From assembly GCA_024509875.1 (NCBI GenBank), contig JAMPIV010012229.1:434001-498000 (forward strand): a stretch of DNA of 64,000 bases, given 5' to 3'. The notes beneath the pieces are model-generated. The model was not told where the DNA came from. It worked only from the letters and a program-made list of their open reading frames with translations, and made no database searches. The stretch comes from Oreohelix idahoensis (lineage: Eukaryota > Mollusca > Gastropoda > Stylommatophora > Oreohelicidae). Below, piece after piece: positions 1 through 10,661 of this stretch. Numbering within the stretch: position 1 is the stretch's first letter; every line of letters starts with the position of its first letter. The position numbers and the translations under genes were made by a program.

Positions 1-314
1 ACTGCCCAGATGGGGCCAGCGCCGAGAACGACAGATCTCAAGATGGCGCTGTCACAGATGTAAAGAGCTGGAATTCTTGAGACACATTACATCAGGGAAA
101 CATGACCCCTGACCCCAAGAACCTGGAGAAGTTGAAAAGAGCACCAAGACCACAGACAAAGAAAGATGTGCGATCTCTTGTCTCATTATGTGGTTTCTAA
201 CAAAAGTATATTAAAAACTTTAACTCCATATGTGCTCCATTGACTGATTTAACGCGCAAAGGAAATCCTGATAGAATTACTTGGTCAGCGCAGTGTGAAT
301 TAGCCTACTAAGAG
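1..314 (+). pseudogene. Gypsy element A: decayed reverse transcriptase C-terminal part
   Basis: This stretch reads as the end of a Ty3/gypsy reverse transcriptase that starts before the window. From about position 103 one frame gives a block with TKKDVRSL and CAPLTDL, which closely matches element C (59159-59860). It is broken by stop codons near 199 (where a tyrosine is expected before QKYI) and 309, and by a frameshift near position 95-105. The RT catalytic motif lies outside the window. It joins the RNase H frame at 315 in the same direction, so both are remnants of one pol gene. It is a dead copy. Confidence 0.75.
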
Positions 315-776
315 GTGAAGGAAAAGCTCACAAGCAGGCCTATTTTGAAATTACCTGACTTGAGTCAAGAATTCATTGTGAGAACGGATGCTAGTAATAT
401 AGGTTTGGGTGCAGCTCTATTACAAAGGTCAACTTCACTTGATGGGGAATTAACCCCAGTTGCTTATGCTAGCCGTAAGTTGAACACAGCAGAACAAAAA
501 TATTCAACAAGTGAAAAAGAATGTTTAGCTGTCATATGGGCTATAAAAAAGTTCCAGATTTATCTCTATTGTAAATCATTTAAGATCCAAACAGATCATA
601 AACCACTCGTGTGTCTGTCGCAAGCAAGGCATGAAAATGCTAGATTATTACGTTGGTCGTTGCTTCTACAGCCATACCAGTTTACCATAGAATATATTCC
701 AGGCAAAACCAACGTAGGTGCAGATTTTTTAAGCAGACATCCGTACTACGAACATCAGAGTAGTCACCAGGCATAG
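315..776 (+). CDS. Gypsy element A: RNase H domain of pol (3' end of the element)
   Basis: This 153-codon open frame is a Ty3/gypsy RNase H that degrades the RNA strand of the RNA-DNA hybrid during reverse transcription. Visible motifs are the first catalytic aspartate in RTDASNIGLG, the glutamate in SEKECLAVIWAIKKF, the aspartate in QTDHKPLV, and the distal NVGADFLSRHP block. The frame ends just before a purine-rich tract and a TGTGGTG LTR start at 849. No integrase lies between RNase H and the LTR, whereas ordinary gypsy elements place integrase there. This fits the integrase-first order seen in element B. The frame is open, but the upstream RT is broken, so the element is not functional. 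The start is arbitrary, because the domain is part of a polyprotein. Confidence 0.85.
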   Translation: MKEKLTSRPILKLPDLSQEFIVRTDASNIGLGAALLQRSTSLDGELTPVAYASRKLNTAEQKYSTSEKECLAVIWAIKKFQIYLYCKSFKIQTDHKPLVCLSQARHENARLLRWSLLLQPYQFTIEYIPGKTNVGADFLSRHPYYEHQSSHQA

Positions 777-835
777 GTAGTAAATGTATCTATGTGTATT
801 TAGAAGTAGGAACTGACATATGATAGTCTGTTCTA

Positions 836-848
836 AGTGGGGAGATAT
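836..848 (+). other. Polypurine tract of gypsy element A
   Basis: A purine-rich stretch (AAGTGGGGAGATA) lies directly before TGTGGTG at 849. This is the position and composition expected of the plus-strand primer of an LTR retrotransposon. Confidence 0.6.
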
Positions 849-2865
849 GTGGTGAACTTCTAAATACAATATCTAAATTAGAATATAAAAGTATAGTGCA
901 TAAAGTCAAAGATAGGATATTACTAAAAATTTTCGGCAAGAATCGTTGGCGTCGCCTACGCCTTCAGCTTATTATTTGATAACACATTAGCCGAACAAAA
1001 AGGGTACCCAAATTTTTAAATTCGTCCTTGACGACAAACGTAACACTAAGTATTTGCCTAAAATACATTGTGGACGGGAGGGGCATGGATAGATAACCAA
1101 CGCAAATCACGTCTCACATTGTTTCTAAAAATAAAACCAACTTGCTAGTATTGCCCTTTGGCGGTTTTCACAATACGATGAAAAAGTTAGAAAAAGTGGA
1201 CACTACGATCATGCAAACACGCTTAGCTCTTATTGCGAATGACGTAAATTCCCGTGTATTACGAGAGACTCTCGTAATTAACTTGAAAGTACATGGAAAA
1301 AGAATTGAACAGGAGGTAGTTTAAAAATAAACAACTAACATAGAAAAAAAAAGATAGAATTTTGAACCAAGGCACTTAGCCCCATAAAAATCATATATTC
1401 GTGTACCTGAAGACTTGCTAACCAAGAATATGTAGTTAGTTATCTAAATAGTCCATTAGATAATCAAACATTGGTAATAATACATAGAGAATCAGAGATA
1501 CTGTCAGGTCAAGTCATGTCTGCTTAGATTGGATAGCATATTTTTTCGGGGAAAAATTAGGTCAAAGAAAGGCTAAGATAGTACGATGAAAGGGATTGGA
1601 TGAAATTTGAAGGAAGCCGAAATATTATTGGCTAACCTAAATATACAAATCTAGTTGGTAGTAGTAACGCATGGTGGTTTGAGATATTTAAAAAAAAAAA
1701 AAAAAAAAGAGTTCATTCAATGAAAGAGATGCTTGGTCTCATTGGCCAAAGCCTTTTACTTTAACAAAATAGTCAGCTGCTCGCTGCCATTTTTCCAAAA
1801 TATTCAGAGGAGCAAGAAGCGATGAGCAGACTTGTGCTTTTTTATTAATAATACTACCATCTGAAAGCAGTCTGAACAGAGGCAGTGATGAAAGTGTGCC
1901 ATATTCTATTGCCTAATTCGTCGTTACTTGTTTATATTTCCTTGATATGTGGTAAGATTGATTTTATTGACTTTTTAATTAAAAAGGGTTGTGTGAAAAA
2001 AGAAAAGGCCATGTAAAAGATTGTAATTAAATGGTTCCATAGCAGATTTAGGCATGACCTAGATGTTGATCCATCATATAAGGGACTATCTAAGAAGTTT
2101 AGAACTACAGTACTATATATATGATGGTCATACAGGAACATTACACCTATCTTATTGCATGGAAAAGATTACTGCAGGAATGACAGAGGCATAGCATCCA
2201 TTAGGGAATGAGAAAAGAAAACTGGTACTATTTGTTCCATCAAACTAAAGTGGAGAAGCAGGGTTGTCAGAGAGAGAGCTGACCATGTTCTTTTGTATTG
2301 AATATATGTTTATATGTAAATTAGGAGGAATTAGTTTGGTGTTAAGACAGAACCATAACTTGCATTGACAGGGGTTCCTGCTGGCACTTGTCTGGTGCTG
2401 GTACTCGATGATAGAGAACTTCAGCACGATTTCTAAGAGTCTCTGGTACCTGCTGGTATCAAAGAAGTTCAAGACCAGAGGAGACTGAAGTGTTTGGCCA
2501 AACCGACTACACTGCGGCTTATTCCAGGACCCAGATAAGTGCAATATCTGGCCTGGGACAACTTATCACAAATAAAGAACAATCTCCTGTGTAGACAAAA
2601 CGTTACTCCAAAGAATAAAATAAACAATCATAGTGAAACAAAAGACAGTGGGATGATGGCAATCCTCAACCTGCTTCCCTGTACCAGTATTTAAAAAGAG
2701 TAAATAACATCAGAGTGAACATTTGTAACAATGTACTATGGACATATTGTCTGTTGTATGTAAATATCTTTATATATATTTGTAAATATATCTATCCATC
2801 TAAATTGATTCTCACTGAACTGTAGTCCTGACCAAAATAACTTAGGTTCAGGACCAATAAAGTTT

Positions 2866-5800
2866 CTTCTTCTTCTTTGATCCTTAGCCGCCGACCGTCA
2901 AAGCAGTCAGTGGCCATCACGCCTAGTGGCGTCTTGTTGGGCAACAACAAATTGATTCCACTTTGCTCGGTCGGTGGCCATCCTTCGTACAGTGCCCCAA
3001 CTCTGGTTCATTCTTTGCATCTCAGCCTCCACAGTCCTCCGCCAGGTTGTTTTTGGTCGGCCTCTCTTTTGTTTTCCTTCAGGGGTCCAAAGCATAGTTG
3101 TTCTTGTGATGGCATCGGGGTCTCTTCTGAGGACATGACCAACCCAGCTCCAGCGTCTGCCAGCTATGATGGTGTGCATGTCCTCTTGCTTGCTACGAGT
3201 AAGCAGATCTTGGTTAGTGATGGTATTTGGCCAAAAGATTCGGTGAATTTTTCTTAGGCATGTTGTGTGAAAAGAGGACAATTTCGACATTTCCTTCTCT
3301 GTAACTCTCCAGCATTCCGCGCCATAGAGAAGCACAGAAAGCACACAGCTCTGATATAATCTTAATTTTGTGCTTGTGCTGTATTGGGAGGACTTCCAGA
3401 TGTTGTTTAGGCTAAAGAAGGCTGTTCTTGCCTTATTCATTCTGATGTTGATGTCTTTGCCTGCCCCGCCGTCTGGTGTTACTATGCTTCCTAGGTATGT
3501 GAAGGTATCTGTCTGTACTAATTGCTGATTCCTTACTGATATGGGCTCAGGGTTGCTTACATTGAGCGTCATGACCTCAGACTTCTTTAAATTGATATTC
3601 AAGCCAACCTGCTGGCTAAACTTATTAAGTCTATCCGTTTTTTCCTGGATGTGTTGATGTGAATGTGCTAGTAGTGCAATGTCATCTGCATATTCCAGAT
3701 CTTCCAATGTAGAAAATGTTGTCCATCTTATTTCTCTTGGACTGCCCTCTGTTGTCTGGCGCATCACCCAGTCTATGACTGTTAAAAATAGAGTGGTTGA
3801 TAAGGGGCATCCTTGTCGTACTCCTGTCTTCACCTCAAAGGTTAGGTTGCTCTGCCCAACACTACACGTAAAGTTGGCATAGAGGCTTTTTATGATTGAC
3901 ACTATGCAGCTTGGAATTCCATAAGCCCTCAGTATTTTCCATAAACTGTCCCTATGTATGCTGTCGAAAGCCTTTTCAAAATCAACAAAATTAATGTAAA
4001 GCTGTCTTTGCCATTCTGAGCACTGCTCTATAATGTTCCTGAGAGTGAATATATGATCTACACATCTCCTGTTCTTTCTAAATCCTGCTTGTTATTTCCT
4101 CAGTTTGTGGTCTACTGCCTTTGAAATTCTCTGTATAATTATCCTGCCTAGTATTTTGCTGGGAACTGAGAGAAGAGTGATTCCTCTCCAATTATTGCAG
4201 TCTGCAAGATCTCCCTTCTTGGGCAATTTGACAATTATTCCTTTGTTCCACTCTGATGGTGTTGTCCCCGTTTTCCAGACTTGTGCAAATAGTGGTTCTA
4301 ATAGTTCTGCTGCTAGCTCAGGGTCTGTCTTAAATAGCTCTGCATTTAAGTTATCATGGCCCGAAGCTTTGCCGTTCTTTAACCCTTTGATTGCTGTGAT
4401 GATTTCTCCTTTGCGTGGAATGTCTGTATTCACATCTAGATCATTTTCAGCTTCAGGCACATTCAATTGTGTCTCTGGTGGTTCCTTGTTCAGAGTTTCT
4501 CTGAAGTGCTCTGCCCATCTTGTTTCCTGTCCCTCTGCTGTCGTGATGAGATTACCTTGCTTATCTCTTACTAATGTAATATTGTTTGCACCTCGTTTTC
4601 CGCTGATGAATTTAGTTATTTTGTATACTGTGCTTTGTTCATTTCTCAGTGCTGCCTCCTCTGCCTGTCTTGCAAGATCGTCTAGGAAATTCCTTTTGTT
4701 GGCTCGGGTTTGGCGTTTAACTTCCTTGTCCAGCTGACTGTACTGTTCGCTATATAGTTGCTTTAACCTGGGGGACTTCGCTTCTGTTTTCTTTCTTTTC
4801 ATTTCCTTTCTCATCGTTATGGTGTTTAATGTTTCTGGTGTTATCCAGTCTTGCTTCTTCCTTTCCTGGAATCCCAAGCATGATTTGCTGCTTTCTTTGT
4901 ATATTGTTGAAATGGTGTTGAAATTCTGGTCTATATCATCAGTCTTTTCCTGACTTTTGGCAAATTGATATCGTTTCTTTATGTCGGCCGCAAAAGCTTT
5001 TCTGGTAAGGGAGTCCTACAATTTGCTGATGTCAAACCTTTTCTGTGTAGTTACAGTTGGTGCAGCCCTTCTTAGTTTCACTTTCAGTTTTGCTACTACT
5101 AAATGGTGATCACTTCCCACATCTGCACCTCTTCTTACCTTCACATCTTGTAATGCATGTCTCCATCTACCGTTAACCATGATGTGGTCTATCTGGTTTC
5201 TGTCCCGACCATTTGGTGATTCCCACGTTAATTTGTGAATTTCCCTATGTGGGAAGAGTGTTCCTCCAATGACCAGGTTGTTAATGCTACAGAATCTTAT
5301 TAGTTTATCCCCATTTTCGTTTGCTGTTCCGCTGCCGCATTTCCCCATTGTTCTTTCATTGTATGTATTGTGTGTACCGACTTTCGCATTGAGGTCTCCC
5401 ATTACTATAACAAGATCATATCTAGGTGTGTCCTCCATTTCTTTCTGCAGTTGTTGATAGAATTCATCCTTGACCTCCTCATCGCTATCATTCGTTGGTG
5501 CGTAGCATTGTATTATTGTAGTGTTGGTGAATCTCCCTCTCAATCTTAATCTTATCAGTCTGTTGTTGATGGGTTTCCATTCCAGTAATGTCCTTTCTAT
5601 TACTTTCTGTAGAATAATGGCTACGCCTTCATTGTGCTGTCCATCCTGTCTTCCAGAGTAAAGTACTGTTTCTCCTGTTGCTGTTTTAACTTTTCCTGCC
5701 CCTGTCCATCTGCTCTCGCTTATCCCTAGAATGTGTAACCTATAATTTCTCATTTCTGCCGTGACCTGTCTTAGTTTACCTGTCTCGTACATTGTCCTGA

Positions 5801-6177
5801 CATTCCAAAAACCTATTCTTGTATCCTGTTTTGCGGTCAGGACATCCGTTTTCATGTCAGTGGCTTCCTTTCGGCTTTCACCACTGACAATCATACGAGC
5901 CACAGACTCCGAATGTCCATCCCGCAGCAAAGTTTGTTCATTTATTGTTGTTTCCGTAACTTCATTTTTTTTTTACACAGACAGGGGTGTCAGCCCTGTG
6001 CTAAAACCCCCAACCTGGAGGACCAGGGTACCAGCTTTTGTCTGACCCCTACCCACACAGACCAGTCCAGCTTGGTTGAACCTACCAGGAGTAAAACTCC
6101 CACTGGCATAGCTCTGGGGTTTGTCAGGGTACGCAAGCTGCCATACCGCTACAAGGTATAGGTACCATTGATGGCAG
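2866..6177 (-). mobile_element. RTE-clade LINE, near full length, two nonsense mutations
   Basis: This non-LTR retrotransposon is on the minus strand. It is flanked by a 10-bp target-site duplication, AATAAAGTTT, at 2856-2865 and 6178-6187. The 3' end carries a short (GAA)n-type tail next to the left duplication, as is usual for RTE elements, which end in short tandem repeats rather than poly-A. The 5' untranslated part runs from about 5931 to 6177. Its single long reading frame covers an apurinic endonuclease and a reverse transcriptase. A second, 5'-truncated copy of the same family lies at 63810-64000 and differs at only about five sites over 190 bp. The element sits inside the presumed LTR of gypsy element A and is therefore younger than it. 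Confidence 0.9.
2907..5930 (-). pseudogene. RTE LINE ORF: apurinic endonuclease plus reverse transcriptase
   Basis: One reading frame runs through the whole region and is stopped only twice: a TAG near 5016 after RFDISKL, and a TAA near 4092 just before QAGFRK. The N-terminal 300 residues form an AP-endonuclease-like nicking domain (GFWNVRTM, SESRWTG, CYAPTND, MGDLNAKVG, GSDHHLV). The centre and C-terminus form the reverse transcriptase, with FVDFEKAFDS and LEYADDIALL as the catalytic blocks, and a basic tail (KRGRPKTTWRR) typical of RTE proteins. The AP endonuclease nicks target DNA and RT primes from the nick. Both stops look like point mutations, so the copy is recent but inactive. In host annotations such ORFs are often misnamed craniofacial development protein 2-like. 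Confidence 0.9.
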
Positions 6178-6187
6178 AATAAAGTTT

Positions 6188-6679
6188 AACAAAAGAAATT
6201 TTAAATATAAAATTTAACAGCTGGAGTTAGTTGAGTTTATCATAGTATTTAGTATATGTTTGTATATGTTTTTGTATTGAGATTCTTTAACAACACTCTT
6301 ACAATACCCTAGACACTTTATGTAGCTTTCAGTCACGCTAGTCAATAAAAATATAACTTAGAGTGAGATCGTAGGGTGGTACAAGAAAGGTACTCTGTAA
6401 CACAGTTGTCCATTGTTTACCTCAGAGACCTTCACAGTTGATCTCACTCAAGTACAACTATACGCACACCATTCTTCTTAACATCTAAACCCACCACAGA
6501 GACTACAAAAGATCAAACGAAGTTAAAATGGAATGGAAAGGAACGGATGATCGCAGGAGAGGAAGTGATGTCATTAAGACATGTAGCAGAGAGAGTGCAG
6601 CATAATTATTTCCGGTCATATTTTTGGCAGGCTATTTGCTCGTATAAACAGTAATTACGCTAATGTATTACACATTCTT
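6188..6679. other. End of presumed LTR and unassigned sequence
   Basis: No gene is visible. Positions 6188-6499 are taken as the end of the element A LTR. Positions 6500-6679 show no recognised repeat. Confidence 0.4.
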
Positions 6680-7267
6680 TCTTTACTGATGCGGTCAGTA
6701 ATTGCAACGTTAAAAAGCCAAAATAATAAAAATCTGGATGACCTCAGAATAGTGCTCCACAAACTTTGTCACCGATTCAAAAGCGTTGCGATCCAATGGA
6801 TCCCATCTCATTGTGACATCACCGGCAATGAAGAGGCTGACAGAATGTCAAAAGAAGGTTCACATCTACCTCAGCCTGATGCAAGCATAACTTTCGAGGA
6901 GGCAAAGAGTTTTATCTGAATCAGATATAGAAACAAATGGAATGTAGAACATGTAGGTCACACACAGAATGATGCTTACTACCAGCTCAACAGAAGGGAA
7001 CAAGTGGTAATCTTCAGACTCCGCACTGGCCACAACAGATTGAGATACCATCTATTCAACAAGCTAAAGATAGGAACTACCGATCAGTGTAACTGTGGCA
7101 CTGATAAAATGACTGCTGAACATCTGCTTCAAAGTTGCCTCTTATATGCGGTACAGAGAAAGCGCATATGGCCGACGCCAGCTCCTTTCGTGGAAAAGCT
7201 TTACGGGGATTCAAATAGCCTCAAACTGACTACTGCTTTCTTTGAGAACATTCAAGTGGACGTCTGA
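6680..7267 (+). pseudogene. LINE 3' remnant with RNase H and CCHC-like end (family 1)
   Basis: Two open pieces in the same direction (6689-6919 and 7004-7267) read as the C-terminal part of a LINE polyprotein that carries an RNase H domain. The RNase H block is seen in WIPSHCDITGNEEADRMSKEG-like sequence, where the last catalytic aspartate lies in EADR. It is followed by a C-terminal segment with LRTGHNRL and a Cys/His cluster (CNCG ... EHLLQSC). A TGA at 6917-6919 separates the pieces. This arrangement is typical of jockey/I-type LINE fragments abundant in mollusc genomes. There is no 5' part, so it is a truncated dead copy. Confidence 0.7.
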
Positions 7268-7389
7268 GAGTGTAGGAAGAAGAGTATTACACATGCCAGA
7301 ATGGGACATACTCGTATTTGGAGAAGGAAATGCTGTGATGAAAAAAGTGAAACAGTTCGGTAACCTTAAATTTATTACGATCATACTCA

Positions 7390-7850
7390 CAATCCATGCT
7401 TCGCAAGGTCCATAGTGGATGGCTCCGGCATGAATGGAAAACCTCCATTGAAGCCTGGAATCTTCAAGAGCTGGTGTGAATCTACTGTCCTGGTCAAGCA
7501 GTGGAGTGCGGCAATGAAAGAGCTGACAGACTAGCTTCAAGAGCACCTATAGAAGGTGCATTGTATATGGATAAGGGAGAAATACTGATGGCAATTAATG
7601 ATCACCTATTAGAGAATGACACTGCAATCAATGAATCATCAAGGCTAAGATTGTTGCAATTTGGCATCGAACGTAAGACCAGCAGGTATGGACGTATGAG
7701 ACAATGCATCCGGCGTGTATACAACCAGCGCGCAATAGGAACAATTAGCATTCATACTCTTCGACATTTGTTAAAGGAGACTGAGCACCTATGGGTTTAC
7801 CCGGATTGCAGTGACGTCGATTCTGATCAACAACAACAACAATAACAATA
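7390..7850 (+). pseudogene. LINE 3' remnant with RNase H tail and (CAA)n end (family 2)
   Basis: The frame around 7500-7845 carries the end of an RNase H domain, with the AGVECGNERADRLASRA-type block. A C-terminal tail ends in WVYPDCSDVDSD and then a stop. A (CAA)n run at 7829-7850 follows, as expected for a LINE 3' end. A related piece, with the segment CIRRVYNQRAIGTIS, recurs at 10291-10386. The family differs from the LINE at 6680-7267. It is 5'-truncated and inactive. Confidence 0.65.
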
Positions 7851-7996
7851 AATTTATTATAATGTCAATGTCTAATGGCAGACAGCCTAACTCAAATCAA
7901 GTAATACATAAATTAAAAAATAAAATAGTATGGAATCAATCCAATACCATAATTCCCGCCGTAAGGTACTTCGGTCTGTCGGTCTATCACACTTTA

Positions 7997-8151
7997 CACA
8001 CCGTCATTTGCACACTTTTTTCTATTTTCGAGAGAGTACGTTAACTTTCGAGCACAGCTAAGGGGGTGCAATTGTGTTTGAAAGTTAGACAATAATTGTA
8101 TTGTTTCCCCTTATATGTACTCTCCCGAAAATAGCAAAGTGTGGCGGTGTG
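7997..8151. repeat. Small foldback element with about 40-bp imperfect inverted arms
   Basis: The left arm (CACACCGTCATTTGCACAC, then CTATTTTCGAGAGAGTAC) pairs with the right arm ending in GGCGGTGTG at 8151, which contains GTACTCTCCCGAAAATAG. A spacer of about 70 bp lies between the arms. No ORF is present. It may be a tiny MITE or a hairpin. I see no clear target duplication. Confidence 0.55.
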
Positions 8152-8852
8152 CATTAAATCAACAGACAATCAAGATACTCTTCTGTCCAGTTTCATTCGG
8201 GAAACGGATTTAACTCATCATTTTTCTTAAAAATAACCTTAAAATGTAAGTGTTTTAATTGTTTCTTCAAGACAAAATTTTAATTTAAAGTATTGCAGAC
8301 TTATTATTATTGATCACAATGATAAGATGGCTAAAAGGAAGAGACGATCGCGTCATTCACAGCGAGCAAGCGAGACTATGTAAGAAGCAGCAATGTAATA
8401 CGTGTAGCAGAAACAACACACTATAATTAAAAACCTGCCAATTTAGGCGGGTTGTTGCTAGTTTTCCTAATAAACGTACACAGGACACACAGGACGTTTC
8501 GGGATTTACCCTTGGTCAGCCACAATCATAAACAGGCTGAAAAGTAACTGAAATCGAGGCGAAATCAGTACCCACAATATGAAAAACATTCTTACCAATA
8601 GAATCACGTCAGCGCCAGTGAGGACGAACGTTTCCCGCTGTCGCTTAGAACCTTAGTACATTATGCAAGACAATTGTGAACAATTTTTACAACAAACGCG
8701 ATAGAAGTTCGAGGCAAATTCTACATAATTTTTTTTTTAAAGAAAGATGCAACGTTTACATTTAAGTAGAAAGCTAAGAAGAAAAGAACTTGGATGGATG
8801 ACACAGGACAGAATAACTTGGCAAGCTGACTGAAAGCCAGGGTTCTATAAGA
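8152..8852. other. No gene recognised
   Basis: AT-rich sequence without a supportable ORF. Apart from the hammerhead-like motif on the minus strand, I see nothing identifiable. Confidence 0.5.
8493..8519 (-). ncRNA. Degenerate hammerhead-ribozyme-like motif
   Basis: On the minus strand the order is CUGACCA, a short G/C hairpin (GGGUAAAUCCC), then GAAAC followed by GUC. This is the layout of the hammerhead core (CUGAUGA, stem II, GAAA), but with two changes in the first box (UG to CC). Penelope-like elements and small retrozymes of animals carry such motifs. I could not find a convincing stem I, so activity is unlikely, and the surrounding element is not recognised. Confidence 0.25.
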
Positions 8853-9130
8853 ATTTTTTTATTTTTTTTCTTAACCAGCGGCACTTGGGCTTTCAGACCT
8901 TCTGCCCAATTACGTCATTGCGAGGCTGGGGAGCCTGTGGACTTTCCTTCCAACCCGGTCAAGAGCCCCGCTCCTTCCCAACCACAGAGAGTTTATCTCA
9001 GGAGCCGTTCAGGGTTATTCGGTCAAAATCCCGGTCGATGACACTTCTTCAAATGGCCACGCCCGACTTGAACCTTGAACACCCGATCGCCAGCGCAATG
9101 TGGTAAACATTACACCAGCGCGGCTCCCCC
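8853..9130 (-). repeat. tRNA-derived SINE, full-length copy
   Basis: Read on the minus strand it starts with the head GGGGAGCCGCGCTGG. It contains a B-box-like GTTCAAGGTTC, and it ends in AAGTGCCGCTGG followed by an A-rich tail (T-rich on the plus strand at 8853-8870). It matches the copy at 9588-9847 along its length. Flanks CTATAAGAA and CTACAAGAA may be an eroded target duplication. Confidence 0.75.
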
Positions 9131-9587
9131 TACAAGAAGTTAAAGGGTAAAGATAAGAGATTGATGAAGGAACTCCATGGTGATGTTAATAATGATGATA
9201 TTGAAGATGTTAGCGAATCTGAAAATGGGTGTTCGTTCGTTCCGTTTTGTTCCAGGTGTATTACACAACAACTAACTGTTGCTTACCAACGATTTCCATT
9301 TTGGCCGTCATTATTAGCTCGTGCTCGTGTGATCCCTGCTGCGCTACCTTAGCTGTCTCTTCTGCTGTCCGTCTCTAAGCTCTTTTTAGCGCCTTGCTCT
9401 TCCATTCCCTTGTTGGTTTCATATACACAAATCTCCCCTATTTACCAATATTGATTAGAAGATATCATGCTAGCTTCGCATATCGGCAACTTTATATATT
9501 ATTTGGATTTGAACACATTACATATCCTAATTATAACCCTTCAGGGGTTGAATGAGATATTTAAGTATACTATTTATCATCAAGTTC

Positions 9588-9847
9588 CGGGGAGCCGCGC
9601 TGGTGTTATGGTTACCATATTGCGCTGGCGAGCAAATGTTCAAGGTTCTTCAAGCCGGGCGTGAGCATTTGACCGCGATTTTGACGGAATAAGCTGAACG
9701 GCTCCTGAGATAAACCCTCTGTTGATGGGAAGGAGCGAAGCTCCTGCCGGGTTGGAAGGAAAGTCCACAGGCTCCCCAGCCTCGCAATGACATGTCATTG
9801 GGCCGAAGGGCTGAAAGCCCAAGTGCCGCTGGTAAAAAATAAAAAAG
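9588..9847 (+). repeat. tRNA-derived SINE, full-length, with 11-bp target duplication
   Basis: This 260-bp copy is flanked by TCATCAAGTTC at 9577-9587 and 9848-9858. Its head GGGGAGCCGCGCTGGTG carries the A-box-like region and GTTCAAGGTTC a B-box-like one, so it is probably transcribed by RNA polymerase III. The 3' end is AAGTGCCGCTGG followed by an A-rich tail, implying mobilisation by a LINE in trans. It is the best-defined member of the family in this window. Confidence 0.85.
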
Positions 9848-9858
9848 TCATCAAGTTC

Positions 9859-10290
9859 AACAAAAACATAAAAACTTTGGTTTCATTGACGATAGAATAC
9901 ATTAAAAATTCCTGCATTTTCAGGATCGCGGGCTAAGAAAGCAGATTACTATTTTTTAAAGTAAGCCCTTTGGCGGTAAAGAGTCCACAATTAATATGAA
10001 ATATTATAATCTATATTAAATTATACCATCATACCATATGAACGGCAGTGGGCATACGTGTTTGACTTTGAAATGACGTCATTAAAATTTGCGTATAGAT
10101 CTATTTACGATGTCCCTTTTTGCGAGTCCGTCGGAAGCGTTGGCACGTCTGCCATTTTAATGCCCACTATTCATTTGTAAATGTCGTCTCCTTTGGCGAC
10201 GCTGAGGTATCACAATTTACAAGTGTTTCACTTTTGAATGTCATTTTGTTGTTAACATTAACCCATATATCTATCAGTGTGTGTGTGTGT
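9859..10290. other. No gene recognised; ends in a short (GT)n run
   Basis: AT-rich, with no supportable coding sequence. A (GT)n run at about 10277-10293 abuts the LINE fragment. Confidence 0.4.
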
Positions 10291-10386
10291 GTATGGACGT
10301 ATAAGAGAATGCATCCGGCGTGTATACAACCAGCGCGCAATAGGAACAATTAGCTTTCATACGTTTCGACATTTGCTGAAAGAGAT
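10291..10386 (+). pseudogene. Fragment of LINE family 2 C-terminus
   Basis: About 95 bp nearly match 7685-7785, including the coding segment CIRRVYNQRAIGTIS. It is directly preceded by (GT)n. It is a dead fragment of the same LINE as at 7390-7850. Confidence 0.7.
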
Positions 10387-10661
10387 TTTTTTTAAAGAAA
10401 ATTTTAATTTAAAGTTAATTTTAATTAATTTAATTTTAAAGTTAATTTCTTTAAATGTGATGCCACTTTCTCATATCGGCAGTTGTTCATATTATTTGGA
10501 ATTGAAAACAATATATATCCTAATTATCAGGGCCGGATTAAGCTAGTGCGGGGCCTGTAGCATATGTTAAGAAAGGGGCCCTATATTTAAAAAAAAAACA
10601 ATAGAACAACACAAACATATTTGAACACATACATTTTTAATTTGCATAGTAATTATCATTA

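Larger units (their letters stand above)
849..6499 (+). repeat. Probable 3' LTR of gypsy element A, split by an RTE LINE
   Basis: The LTR start at 849 is supported by the preceding polypurine tract. The end is inferred: CACCACA at 6493-6499 is the exact inverse of the opening TGTGGTG. Removing the RTE insertion and one target-duplication copy leaves about 2,329 bp, close to the 2.5 kb LTRs of element D. The sequence is AT-rich and non-coding; short open frames at 1142-1324 and on the minus strand resemble nothing. Polyadenylation-like AATAAA occurs at 2856. The partner LTR is outside the window, so the right end is not confirmed. Confidence 0.45.

Noticed and set aside
5016..5930. Host gene similar to craniofacial development protein 2
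   Set aside because: That name often reflects an RTE endonuclease captured in annotations. Here it continues in frame into reverse transcriptase with target duplications at both ends.
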